From positions 62,001 through 126,000 of the forward strand of contig NZ_JACWMW010000001.1 of NCBI RefSeq assembly GCF_014773275.1: a stretch of 64,000 bases of DNA, in the 5' to 3' direction. Positions within the stretch are counted from its first letter, which is position 1. Each line of letters starts with the position of its first letter. The DNA is from Mucilaginibacter rigui (GTDB lineage: Bacteria; Bacteroidota; Bacteroidia; Sphingobacteriales; Sphingobacteriaceae). The position numbers and the translations under genes are program-made. The notes below the pieces were generated by a model. That model did not search any database and was not told the DNA's origin. It saw nothing but the letters and a program-made list of their open reading frames with translations. Of this stretch, positions 51,970 to 60,515 are shown piece after piece.

Positions 51970-54746
51970 AACCCATTAATTTTACGATCTGTCCTATCTT
52001 TTTTTTGCCATTCGATAGGGTCGCCAAAACTTGAGACGTCGGCACCTCTTTTTAATATCTTTTTTGCATCCTCTTTTGTTAAACTGGTTCGTATTTCAAA
52101 GAGAGAAATTACATCTTCAAAATATTTTAGTCCCCCCTTTATTTCATCCCATTTTTCTTGCTTGATGTAAACGGTTCTGTAGGTATAATCCTGCTGAACC
52201 TTGTTAATATCTTTACACCAAGTAGTGAGTCGCTTAATCTTCCTAATATCGTCTAAGTCCTCTCTGCCTTTGGTTTCTAAAATAAAATATTGAGTAGGAG
52301 AAATTTTAACAAAAAAGTCGGGATAGTATTCTCTGATGTTACCATCTTCTGCTTGGTATTCGATTTTAAAGTTAACCCCACCTTCTCCTGTTGTGTTCTT
52401 AGCAAATGAAATAACATCCGGAAACTTATTTTCAAGATAAGAGGCTAACTCCAATTCGAATGGATTATCGCCAATTGTTTTATTAAAAACGGATTTTTTG
52501 GAATAAAAAAATGGCTGCTCTTCAGCTATTTTAGGTTTTGTTGTCTTGAGCGATATATAGTTTTTAACTTCAGCAGAACCTTTGTCAGTTACTGTTAATT
52601 CATCTATAGCTTTTTTAAAAGTCGATTTCAGGATTTCTTTAGGCCGCAACTCTGACAGGTTCCGCATGGTCTGCGGATCGGATAGTTCAACTTCCTTTTT
52701 AAAAAGTTTGTACTTAATAAAACCTTCAACTTTAGGGTAAAGTGTGTTAAAGCCACTTACCATACGGCTGTCTTTCAAAATAACCGAAGTAAAGAAACTG
52801 ATCACATTTCTGTAATCGGGCGCTGTGTCTTTAAAGATTGTCTTATGTGAAAAGTCGCCATCAATGGTATTAAATATAATTTCCTTTAACTCGTCTTGGC
52901 TGAAGTTTTTTAGTTCTGCTTTGTCATTATCGAATTTATTAATATCGATTAATTCCAAATTTTTGAACTCCCTGTAAAACCTTGGGCTCATCTGAGGGAT
53001 AGGTATATCTAAATCATCTAAATCTTTATTAGGATTATCTTTATCTACTTCAATAATAACAGGAGACTTGCCTTTTGTACCCTTACCCATAGGGCTGTAT
53101 TGAAATTCAACACCTTCAGTTTTCAAGCCTTCAACAAATTGTAAGAATGCTGGTGTGCCAACAACTACTAATTTTTCCGGCGTATCTAAAGAAAACATTT
53201 TTCTTAAACCCCTACCAATGGTCTGTTCGGGTAAAATTTTAGAATCAGCGCCAAATGGCCGCAAACCAACTATCGTTGTAACATTACGTACATCCCACCC
53301 CTCTCTAAGCATAAGTACTGATACTACTGCTTTGTAAGGTGAGTGATCTTTATCTATGTCGTCGGCAGCCTTTCTTAATGCCTCTAAAGCTTCCTTATCT
53401 TTTTTCGAAGTAGCTGCTTCTTTTATTTCACCCGAGTTGTTTGTGTGAATAGTTAAAACCGAATTCTTCATTACTGGATAACTGGTTCCCAAAAAAGCAG
53501 CTGCCTGATCTGCCTCTTTAGTACTCATAGTCATAATGAATAATATCGGAGTCTTATGATTTTTCAACTCATCATACTGCTGTTCCCACTCCAAATAACC
53601 TAAGTGAATATAGTCCCGATAGCGCTCTATAAAATCGCTACTATCTTTTTCGTGTATTTTTTCACGGGACGCCTCATCTGGTAGTACTGGCAACTTAACC
53701 ACGTTTTGTTTGATGGCCTCTACTAAAGGGTAATCGCTAATGGTCTGAACAAATATTGCCCCGTTATTATGTTTAGGAGTGGCAGAGTAATCTGCTTGAA
53801 GACTAATACCATTGCCATTTTTAAGTTTAAGTTTATTGCTAATATCCTCAATACTTTTAAACCAGGCTAAGGATCTATCATGAATATGGTGGGCCTCGTC
53901 ATTTAATATTACCAAGTCTCTAATTTTATCACTTCTTAATACCTTACCTAAGTCTAACCCCTTAGATGTGTCGGCATTAGGTTTAGGCTTAACACCTAAA
54001 AACGTGGTTTCAAAAGATTCTTCAGGAGTTTCATTGAAAAACACCCTATGGATATTAGTTAAAAAAATGTTGCCCGATTCTGTTATAGGTCTTAAATCAT
54101 CTTGAATATGCAATGTCAACTGAAAATCGTTTTGCCAATCCTTATTATCAAAGCCGTTATCGGGTAAAAATGGCTCTTCAAAAAACATTTTTAATCCACT
54201 AAAATCTTTTAAAAGTCGATTAAGCACGATAATATTAGGTGCAATAACTAAGAAATCTTTAGACAGCGTACTGTTAACTTCGTACAGTTTGTTAAAATAA
54301 GACCAAACTAAAGTTAAAGCCATCACTTTTGTTTTGCCAGCACCTGTCGCCATTTTTATCACGTAACGCGTCCATGTTTCATCAAACATCCCTGCACTTA
54401 CCCGTTGGGATGAATCAAAACGCATTAAATCATATTTGTCTTTAGCTCTAGCTACTTCATATAAATAGACAATTGACTCAAGTGCTTCCCTTTGAGAAAA
54501 GAAAAATCCAAATTTATTCTGACCGATCAGATGCTCTTGATTGAACCAGAAGTTTAGCAACGACTTAGATGTTTGGGATGCTCCTTCGTAATCATCGTCT
54601 CTCCATTTAGCTACTGCAGCGCGTATTTTATAAACCAATGGAGGTAATAATTTTTCGTAAGCATCTTGAGCAGCGTCAAATTGACTTTGAGAAGGGGCCC
54701 ACCGCTCATTAGGTCGTAATATTTTGAATGGATTAAACAGGTTCAT
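51966..54746 (-). CDS. res: Type III restriction enzyme subunit (Res): helicase-nuclease
   Basis: The 926-aa protein is an SF2 helicase fused to a nuclease. Walker A is ATGAGKT (133-139). Walker B/DEAH is NDEAHHIHD (283-286). Motif III is SATPKH, and motif VI is PEQTIGRGLRK. A C-terminal PD-(D/E)XK nuclease reads EYYPDFFVK (809) ... FILETKG (824-826). It would translocate on DNA and cut when two unmethylated sites are engaged, with Mod. It is first in the operon, and a 116-bp gap separates it from the XRE gene upstream. All catalytic motifs are intact. Confidence 0.92.
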   Translation of the reverse strand: MNLFNPFKILRPNERWAPSQSQFDAAQDAYEKLLPPLVYKIRAAVAKWRDDDYEGASQTSKSLLNFWFNQEHLIGQNKFGFFFSQREALESIVYLYEVARAKDKYDLMRFDSSQRVSAGMFDETWTRYVIKMATGAGKTKVMALTLVWSYFNKLYEVNSTLSKDFLVIAPNIIVLNRLLKDFSGLKMFFEEPFLPDNGFDNKDWQNDFQLTLHIQDDLRPITESGNIFLTNIHRVFFNETPEESFETTFLGVKPKPNADTSKGLDLGKVLRSDKIRDLVILNDEAHHIHDRSLAWFKSIEDISNKLKLKNGNGISLQADYSATPKHNNGAIFVQTISDYPLVEAIKQNVVKLPVLPDEASREKIHEKDSSDFIERYRDYIHLGYLEWEQQYDELKNHKTPILFIMTMSTKEADQAAAFLGTSYPVMKNSVLTIHTNNSGEIKEAATSKKDKEALEALRKAADDIDKDHSPYKAVVSVLMLREGWDVRNVTTIVGLRPFGADSKILPEQTIGRGLRKMFSLDTPEKLVVVGTPAFLQFVEGLKTEGVEFQYSPMGKGTKGKSPVIIEVDKDNPNKDLDDLDIPIPQMSPRFYREFKNLELIDINKFDNDKAELKNFSQDELKEIIFNTIDGDFSHKTIFKDTAPDYRNVISFFTSVILKDSRMVSGFNTLYPKVEGFIKYKLFKKEVELSDPQTMRNLSELRPKEILKSTFKKAIDELTVTDKGSAEVKNYISLKTTKPKIAEEQPFFYSKKSVFNKTIGDNPFELELASYLENKFPDVISFAKNTTGEGGVNFKIEYQAEDGNIREYYPDFFVKISPTQYFILETKGREDLDDIRKIKRLTTWCKDINKVQQDYTYRTVYIKQEKWDEIKGGLKYFEDVISLFEIRTSLTKEDAKKILKRGADVSSFGDPIEWQKKDRTDRKINGL

Positions 54747-54831
54747 TAGCTAAAACGCAATAAAATTTAGAATGATAAAAATACTATAATTAAAATACGT
54801 TGTAATAATAATTTTGAGGGCGTCGTCCTGC

Positions 54832-54855
54832 TGTCCCGAGTAATAGAACGGGACA
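54832..54855. terminator. GTCCC hairpin between the XRE and res genes
   Basis: TGTCCCG and CGGGACA pair around AGTAATAGAA just after the XRE stop. It may limit read-through from the regulator into res. It shares the GTCCC core of the two larger hairpins in this element. Confidence 0.5.
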
Positions 54856-54862
54856 CCGGCAC

Positions 54863-55099
54863 TTAAAATAATTCTTTGATCTCTATTTTAAGTGCCTTCG
54901 CCAGCACATTTATGGAACTTAAAGTGGGATTGATTTCGCCTCTTTCTATTCGTCCAACTTGAGATAGTGGAATCTCAGCTTCATTGGCTAATTGCTCTTG
55001 CGATAAACCGGTAGAGATTCTTAAATCTCTCAACCTTCTTCCGAAAGCCTTTATAACTTCGTCATTTTTGATGTTTATCACACATCGAAAATGACGCAT
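54863..55099 (-). CDS. XRE-family regulator, probable controller of the R-M operon
   Basis: The 78-aa protein is a single Cro/C1-type HTH domain: FGRRLRDLRISTGLSQEQLA, IPLSQVGRIERGEINPTLSS and INVLAKALKIEIKELF. This is the size and form of the controller (C) proteins of restriction-modification systems. It is encoded upstream of res on the same strand. Its ATG lies inside one of two palindromic boxes (55094-55130), which suggests self-regulation. A GTG at 55081 is an alternative start that would free the box. Confidence 0.85.
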   Translation of the reverse strand: MRHFRCVINIKNDEVIKAFGRRLRDLRISTGLSQEQLANEAEIPLSQVGRIERGEINPTLSSINVLAKALKIEIKELF

Positions 55100-55130
55100 A
55101 TATGTGTTTTTTATTGACGCATGTATGCGT
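55094..55130. promoter_or_regulatory. Tandem operator for the XRE controller
   Basis: ACGCATATATGTGT (55094-55107) and ACGCATGTATGCGT (55117-55130) are two near-identical palindromes, ACGCATrTATGyGT, 23 bp centre to centre. One covers the XRE start codon. They sit between the divergent XRE gene and the small membrane protein gene (55170), so both directions could be controlled. Confidence 0.65.
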
Positions 55131-55169
55131 TATTTATTATCTTTCAAAAATTAATCCAAATCACATTTA

Positions 55170-55463
55170 ATGAAATCTTATAATGAATGGGTTTTAGAAA
55201 ATCCAGGTAAAACGATCAATGATTATTACAAGGCTACTGGCGCAACCCCAGTAAATACCAATCAACCAATTCAAAACAATCCAATAATGACAATGCCTGA
55301 AACAATTAACATTAAAATATCGACCCTAAGATTATTTCTTTATACTGGCATTGTGATGGGTGCAGCTATTCTTTGGACAATAATTTATCTTATGATTATT
55401 TATGGAATAGCTGGAGGCTTATTAAAGCAATTGTTGCTAAAAATGTCCGGTCAAGGTATTTAA
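55170..55463 (+). CDS. Small single-pass membrane protein
   Basis: The 97-aa product begins MKSYNEWVLENPGKTINDYY, a short N-terminal motif found on many small accessory membrane proteins in Bacteroidota. A low-complexity Asn/Pro linker follows, then one long hydrophobic region (LRLFLYTGIVMGAAILWTII, continuing to about residue 85). Function is unknown. It is divergent from the XRE gene across the tandem operator, and 159 bp before the deiminase-fold gene. It may form a two-gene unit with it. Confidence 0.6.
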   Translation: MKSYNEWVLENPGKTINDYYKATGATPVNTNQPIQNNPIMTMPETINIKISTLRLFLYTGIVMGAAILWTIIYLMIIYGIAGGLLKQLLLKMSGQGI

Positions 55464-55622
55464 TAACAGAAGTTTAAGGAATTTCAAACAGGAACGACGT
55501 GATTGAAGCAATTTCAACACGTCGCCATTTATTTGAGTTCTTCGCAAAAATTTAAGAGATTTTGACCTCGAAAATCTCCTTTTTACGTTTGCAAGGGGTA
55601 GTTTTTTCAGCCCTTAATCAAT

Positions 55623-56609
55623 ATGATAAAAGCAGATTTTAGCAAAAGTAGTTACCTTTTTTTAAGTTACCCAAAAGGCTTTTCGGAAGAATACGAGACC
55701 TTAATCCCTTTCTATAATGAGCTCATAGAATTGATACCAAGGGATATTAAACTCTTTGTGATAACTAACACAAAAAAAGTTGAGCAGGAATTAAAGGCCA
55801 TGTTTAGACATAAGCCGAATGTAGACACAATCGTTGTCAATTATTTTGACGAGATATGGCTAAGAGATTGCATGGGTATTTTCGCCGGCGATACGATTTA
55901 TAAACCTATTTACGCTCCAAATTATTGTACGTTAAGTAAGGAAGGTAAGTATTTTCAGTTTTTAGACAAAGTTATACGCCGCCTATTATCCCAAGCATTT
56001 ACATCAAACATTGTGGATATACCATTGGTAATTGATGGCGGAAATTTTGTACACAACACAAAGAAGGTGTTTCTTACCGATAAAGTTCTTGAGGACAACC
56101 CAGGTAAAAATGTTGGGGAAATTATTAAAGACTTTACTGGCTTAGATGCAGTGATTGTCAATCGCAGTTACTACGACGTTCTTGGACACATTGATGGATA
56201 TATGGCATTTAAAGATGAGGATACATTATTTATAAGCCAATACCCTGATTTATCTTATTTGAAACAGGATATTAAATATATCGAAATGCTTACATCAGTC
56301 GCTAAAGACAATGGCTTTAAAGTGATCCCTATATTTGACCGCCCTATTGACGAGCCAATTTTTTGCAATTGTAAGAATAAGAAAACTCGAAGCTGCCTTT
56401 ATTCTGCAAAAGGTGTATATGTCAACTATATCAGATTTAATGATTGTATCATCATGCCTGAATACACAATTCCTAAAAACAGCAAAGTCGAATACAACTG
56501 GACAAACAGAAAATTACTTGAAAGCTATGGCTTCAAAGTTATAAGCATCAATTGTGATCAATTGGCCAAGTTCGGTGGCTCACTACATTGTATCAGCTTC
56601 CAAGCATGA
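55623..56609 (+). CDS. Agmatine/peptidylarginine deiminase-fold protein (guanidino-group modifying superfamily)
   Basis: The 328-aa protein follows the PAD_porph/agmatine deiminase pattern and keeps the catalytic positions: Asp82 in WLRDCMGIF, Asp138 in VIDGGN (normally Glu or Asp), His189 in LGHIDGYMAF, and Cys323 in FGGSLHCISFQ. It is shorter than typical AguA (about 350-370 aa), the RD..GP motif is changed to RDCMG, and GGGNIHC to GGSLHC, so it is a diverged branch. Ordinary agmatine deiminase lies beside carbamoylputrescine amidase; that gene is absent here. Its location between an R-M system and the attachment site suggests a cargo function other than polyamine synthesis. Substrate unknown. 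Confidence 0.8.
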   Translation: MIKADFSKSSYLFLSYPKGFSEEYETLIPFYNELIELIPRDIKLFVITNTKKVEQELKAMFRHKPNVDTIVVNYFDEIWLRDCMGIFAGDTIYKPIYAPNYCTLSKEGKYFQFLDKVIRRLLSQAFTSNIVDIPLVIDGGNFVHNTKKVFLTDKVLEDNPGKNVGEIIKDFTGLDAVIVNRSYYDVLGHIDGYMAFKDEDTLFISQYPDLSYLKQDIKYIEMLTSVAKDNGFKVIPIFDRPIDEPIFCNCKNKKTRSCLYSAKGVYVNYIRFNDCIIMPEYTIPKNSKVEYNWTNRKLLESYGFKVISINCDQLAKFGGSLHCISFQA

Positions 56610-56758
56610 TATGACAAACTCGTAAAATAGGACTGCTTGTAAAAAAGCTTCAGATTTTCGAGTTAAATAAATTTAAATCAAATAATTTCTAAATTTTACA
56701 CGTACATCATGGCAGCACTACAATTAAAGACCGTATGTAAAATCGTATGTGAAAAAAG

Positions 56759-56795
56759 AAAATCCGCCGATTTCGTGCGAAATTCGGCGGATTTT
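56759..56795. terminator. Strong hairpin at the right end of the element
   Basis: AAAATCCGCCGA and TCGGCGGATTTT form a perfect 12-bp stem; the arm interiors TTTCG and CGAAA can pair further. It probably ends the deiminase-fold transcript and insulates the tRNA gene. Confidence 0.8.
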
Positions 56796-56807
56796 GCGGA
56801 AAGATTG

Positions 56808-56881
<74 letters not shown>

Positions 56882-56967
56882 GTATCTTGGGATGGCAAAA
56901 GTAGCAATTTTTGTGAAATGCCAAATGGTTGTTTTAAATTTTATATTTTTCGTATTAAAAAATCTTG

Positions 56968-57089
56968 TAAAAAAGTAAAGCCCCTGATGGGCAGGGGCCT
57001 TTACTAACCAATTATAAACCTAAATTATGAGAAGACTATTTTGTTATTTTTAATAGTGTAAAAGTAACACTAAGTTTTAATATGCAAAG
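56968..57089 (-). ncRNA. Candidate small RNA with intrinsic terminator (second copy of the 5-kb type)
   Basis: On the minus strand CTCATAATTTAGG and TTTATAATTGGTTAG run into the hairpin AGTAAAGgCCCCTG / CAGGGGCTTTACT, followed by T6. The motif order and terminator position match 5044-5151. TTTGCAT near 57083-57089 resembles the end of the -7 box there, but the full box is not clear. No coding frame of note occurs. The remaining gap 56882-57417 contains otherwise only AT-rich DNA and the terminator below. Confidence 0.4.
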
Positions 57090-57365
57090 AATTTAATTGT
57101 AATTTATTTGTAACATTTTAATAGATGCACATTTTAAATTATTGCATTTGCAATATTACGTTATTTCTGTTAACAAATGTTTAATTGTTTGTTAATTTAG
57201 TAAACAAATGTTTGGTTGACAGCTAAATATTTTGCAAACCCGCTAATATTCATTTAGATACCAAATTGCGATATGGTAAAAAATAGCCCCACCTATTATT
57301 GGGTTGGACATATTGGTGTTATAATAATCGGTAAACGATGATAAACCCGGGACATTATTTAAAAA

Positions 57366-57397
57366 ACAAAGGCGTTTACATTGTAAACGCCTTTTGT
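57366..57397 (-). terminator. Terminator of the STAND NTPase gene
   Basis: ACAAAAGGCGTTTAC on the minus strand pairs with GTAAACGCCTTTGT around a two- to four-base loop, 20 bp after the stop codon. Confidence 0.85.
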
Positions 57398-57417
57398 AAT
57401 TGTGATTGGGTGGAAGG

Positions 57418-59973
57418 TTAAGTATTGTATAGCGGTGTGGTTTTAAAATAAAGATTAGCGGTGAGGCCGCACTCGCGCAGTAGCTTGGTATGTTCATAAT
57501 GGCATTGTTTATAAAACTGCGGGTACATATCGGCTATTTGTTGCGTATTAAGTATAGTTAGCAGCAAGAAGATCTTTGATAGCTTTTGATCATGTGCTAA
57601 TTGTGAATGCGATTTTACGTCTTCAATAATATGCGTGTATTTGTTTAGGCTGATATTAGTTTTTATACGTAATGCATAAAATATACTTTTCATGTAATCT
57701 GTAAATGCACTGGCATCCTGTTTAAATGATGCGGAATAAATAGAATATATTTCAGCAAGCTGGGTGGTTTTACCTAGTCGGAAATAGCACCCGGCAGTTG
57801 CTATATTTAAGAAAAAATTGTAGCCAAAATTGGTGGTAAAATCGGTCTCTTTATAATGTTTTTTTAAAACATTAATGTATCGTAAGGTTTTAACCGGGTT
57901 TTTGGTAAGCAGTAGCGTATATGCGCCCAGTAGGTAAAGCATATCGTTTGATGCATTGTTTTCAAAGTAATTCCCTTCATAAGGCGGGTTAAAGTAAAAG
58001 TGCGTCAGTTCAACCAATACCCCCTTTTTTATAACCCCATTTTTTAAATAACTATAAATGGCATCAATGCAATGTAGCGGGTTTATCGAAAACTTATTAT
58101 AATCTTCTGGTGGGAAACTTTGCAGTTTAACAAGGTTTTTGTGCAGGTCGGTCAGGTTCATTCGCATAACGGCAGAAATTGCAAGCGCTGTATAAATTAG
58201 GATCCGTTTGCGGCTGGCCAGGCCAAACTTTGATAAACAACGCAATGTTTTTTCATGTTGGATGTTAATAAATTCGAGCCCAAAAAAGTAATTGAAAAGT
58301 TCTTTACTGCAATCCTGCTTAAAATATAGTATAAGTGATTCTGATTTATTTGCGGCTGAACATTCTTTCTCGAATAGGTCGCCCAGGAAAATGATCAGAT
58401 TTGATTTTTCTGTAAATGTTAATTGTGTTTGAGCCAACAAGTCAAAACTTTTTTGCTGTCCCGTTTTAATGGCATATATAACACACCATTTTAAAACAGA
58501 AAGCTTATGCGGGTTATCGGCAAATTGTGTGTTTATACCTTTAATAAGTGCTGTATCAAATATAAAGTTGTTGGCATTAAGCAGTGTTTTGGCTATGGTG
58601 TATTCTAAAAAATTATTATTGCTAAACTGTATACATGTACGATAGTGCAGGTCTGAGCTAGTGTTAAGCTCACGTATAAAACCAATGCTTATCAGCTCAT
58701 TATAAGCATTATGGTATTGTTTAATAAGCGCATTTACTTTGGTTTTTGGTACATCGTATATCTGTAGGGCAAAATCCATTTGCTCAATTAAACCTTTTAA
58801 TAACAAAACCTTTTCGGCCGAATGGTGGCCGAGGTAAATTTTATTAAGAATGAATGTCGAGACTAACTCATGTATACAAACATGATCAATATTGGTAAGT
58901 GTAAAGTTATCTTTATGCTCTTTATAATAAAACTGAAAATATAAAGGATGATTAAAATCGTATGCAAGGTCAACCGCTGCAAAATCTTTAGCGGCGGGGT
59001 TAATATTTAAACAAAGTTCTTTTATTTCTTGCAGGCTAAATAAGGGGATGTTGGTAGCCCATTGTTCATTGCCTATAAAGCCTTTAAGCCAGCTACTTTT
59101 TCCGTTATCTATATCATGTTTGTTATTTATCCATGTAGATGACCGCATTGATAATATTAACTTAAACCATGGTACAAATTGATGCAATGAAAAAATATCA
59201 AGCAGTTGATTAAGAAGTAGTTTGAACTGCTCTGGTTTATAAACATATTCATCCAGGTCATCTATCACCAGGAAAAAATTGCCACCCTTTTTTTGCTCCG
59301 TATCAAACAGGGTAGCTATATCACTGTCTGCAGTGTAGCCCAGTAAGGCCAACAGCCATTGATTAAGGTCGCGCCCGCTTAAAAAGGCGTTCATTAACGC
59401 ACTTGTGCTAAAAAACAAAATAATATCATTTGTTTTGCCTTCCGTATTTAATATAAGGCGTTCCTCTATCCAGTGGCACAGAGCTATAGTTTTACCATAT
59501 CCTGCGGGAGCAGCAAGTATTGTTGCCGTATAATTCCCGTTTAAAAATTCATTAAAGTGTTCGTCAAGAAACTGTCTTTTAATAGTTTGGCTGTACGGTA
59601 TGCCCGATTTATTTCGCAATACTTGTAGCGTAAAGTTGGTTATTTTACCGGCATTTAATTTAAGTATTTCCCAGCCGGCACTTGTATCCTGAGTTTTAGC
59701 GATGTTTTGATCCTTTTCGAGGCAAAAGTCTTCCCAACTTGGGTAGCCGCAGTATTTAGCCATAACATCTATGGTAAATAATGAGGGTTTAAATTTACTG
59801 TGGGCAAAACCATAAATACGTTTTAATGTGGTTTCGCTAATGCTTTGCCTGGTTTTGGTAAATATACTGGCCGAAATTACCTTACAATCACACGGTGTTA
59901 TGGTTGATAGCCCCGATTCTGTTAACACGGCTGTTTTTAGTAATTCGTAGTATTGAGGTAATAATGTAGTCAT
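57418..59973 (-). CDS. STAND-class NTPase with N-terminal HTH-like domain
   Basis: The 851-aa protein has three regions. The N-terminal domain (about 25-85) is a family module common in Sphingobacteriaceae: CKVISASIFTKTRQSISETT, then YGFAHSKFKPSLFTIDVMAKY and GYPSWEDF. The NTPase of AAA/NACHT/STAND type (about 125-400) has Walker A APAGYGKT (155-162), Walker B FFLVIDDLDE (233-242), and a sensor-like LILSMRSS. The C-terminal 450 residues are a helical repeat scaffold (TPR-like). STAND proteins are signal-gated switches, and many act in phage defence; a regulator role is equally possible. It lies just outside the tRNA-Ala insertion site, upstream of a two-component cluster on the same strand. 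Confidence 0.75.
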   Translation of the reverse strand: MTTLLPQYYELLKTAVLTESGLSTITPCDCKVISASIFTKTRQSISETTLKRIYGFAHSKFKPSLFTIDVMAKYCGYPSWEDFCLEKDQNIAKTQDTSAGWEILKLNAGKITNFTLQVLRNKSGIPYSQTIKRQFLDEHFNEFLNGNYTATILAAPAGYGKTIALCHWIEERLILNTEGKTNDIILFFSTSALMNAFLSGRDLNQWLLALLGYTADSDIATLFDTEQKKGGNFFLVIDDLDEYVYKPEQFKLLLNQLLDIFSLHQFVPWFKLILSMRSSTWINNKHDIDNGKSSWLKGFIGNEQWATNIPLFSLQEIKELCLNINPAAKDFAAVDLAYDFNHPLYFQFYYKEHKDNFTLTNIDHVCIHELVSTFILNKIYLGHHSAEKVLLLKGLIEQMDFALQIYDVPKTKVNALIKQYHNAYNELISIGFIRELNTSSDLHYRTCIQFSNNNFLEYTIAKTLLNANNFIFDTALIKGINTQFADNPHKLSVLKWCVIYAIKTGQQKSFDLLAQTQLTFTEKSNLIIFLGDLFEKECSAANKSESLILYFKQDCSKELFNYFFGLEFINIQHEKTLRCLSKFGLASRKRILIYTALAISAVMRMNLTDLHKNLVKLQSFPPEDYNKFSINPLHCIDAIYSYLKNGVIKKGVLVELTHFYFNPPYEGNYFENNASNDMLYLLGAYTLLLTKNPVKTLRYINVLKKHYKETDFTTNFGYNFFLNIATAGCYFRLGKTTQLAEIYSIYSASFKQDASAFTDYMKSIFYALRIKTNISLNKYTHIIEDVKSHSQLAHDQKLSKIFLLLTILNTQQIADMYPQFYKQCHYEHTKLLRECGLTANLYFKTTPLYNT

Positions 59974-60015
59974 CTATGACGATTATTCTACTGCTATTTA
60001 TATGGTTTGTTTTTG

Positions 60016-60276
60016 TTAAGCAATAACTAACTGAATACATTGGCGTACAGTTAAGTTTTTTGATACATCGCCTTTTGCTACCCGTTTCCCTGTTTTATAT
60101 TCCTCAGCTACTATGCGTAACTTTTCTTCAAGCTTCCTGCATAATTCTTCGTCTTTATCATATCCTATTGATTGTAAGGGGGTATTCGTCAATAAATTAT
60201 AAGACTGTTCTACAGGCAGGCCACAGATATTTAAAATATCATACTTAATTTGATTGCTAATAAATACTATATCCAT
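60016..60276 (-). CDS. Small hypothetical protein
   Basis: The product (86 aa from ATG 60276) begins MDIVFISNQIKYDILNICGL and contains a Lys/Glu-rich helix (EELCRKLEEKLRIVAEEYK). No signal peptide or domain is recognised. An in-frame ATG at 60324 would add 16 residues. It lies 42 bp upstream of the STAND NTPase gene on the same strand and may be co-transcribed with it, so a partner role is possible. Confidence 0.5.
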   Translation of the reverse strand: MDIVFISNQIKYDILNICGLPVEQSYNLLTNTPLQSIGYDKDEELCRKLEEKLRIVAEEYKTGKRVAKGDVSKNLTVRQCIQLVIA

Positions 60277-60477
60277 TTTTAGAACCCTACATAATGTTTT
60301 TAATTTATACGTAAATATAGTCATTCAGTTACGGCAAAAATCAGGGCTGGTTTTTGCTATAAACGTATAGATTGTTTGAGGGTTAAATAATTTTACTTAT
60401 CTGTAATGGTGTTGTTGCAATTAATCATGAAATTAATAAAACTAACCGGTAGTATAGTAAAATAGGCGGGGTGGGGT

Positions 60478-60505
60478 AACTACGTGATTTTAAAATCACG
60501 TAGTT
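60478..60505. promoter_or_regulatory. Perfect 28-bp palindrome next to the response regulator gene
   Basis: AACTACGTGATTTT is followed at once by its exact reverse complement, with no loop. A further TTTTACGTGG overlaps the right end. It is 11 bp beyond the response regulator stop and about 150 bp upstream of the small gene at 60276. Without a loop or a T-tract it looks more like a dimer binding site than a terminator. Confidence 0.55.
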
Positions 60506-60515
60506 TTACGTGGTT

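Noticed and set aside
55623..56609. Simple annotation as agmatine deiminase (aguA)
   Set aside because: Motifs around the catalytic residues are altered, no carbamoylputrescine amidase gene is near, and the gene is cargo of a mobile element, so only the superfamily is claimed.
56710..56800. Possible start of a second integrase (MAALQLKTVCKIVCEKRK) beside the tRNA
   Set aside because: The frame continues through the terminator hairpin into the tRNA gene and has no recombinase motif.
57243..57497. Minus-strand open frame of 84 codons overlapping the end of the STAND gene
   Set aside because: It runs through the terminator hairpin and into the STAND coding sequence in another frame.
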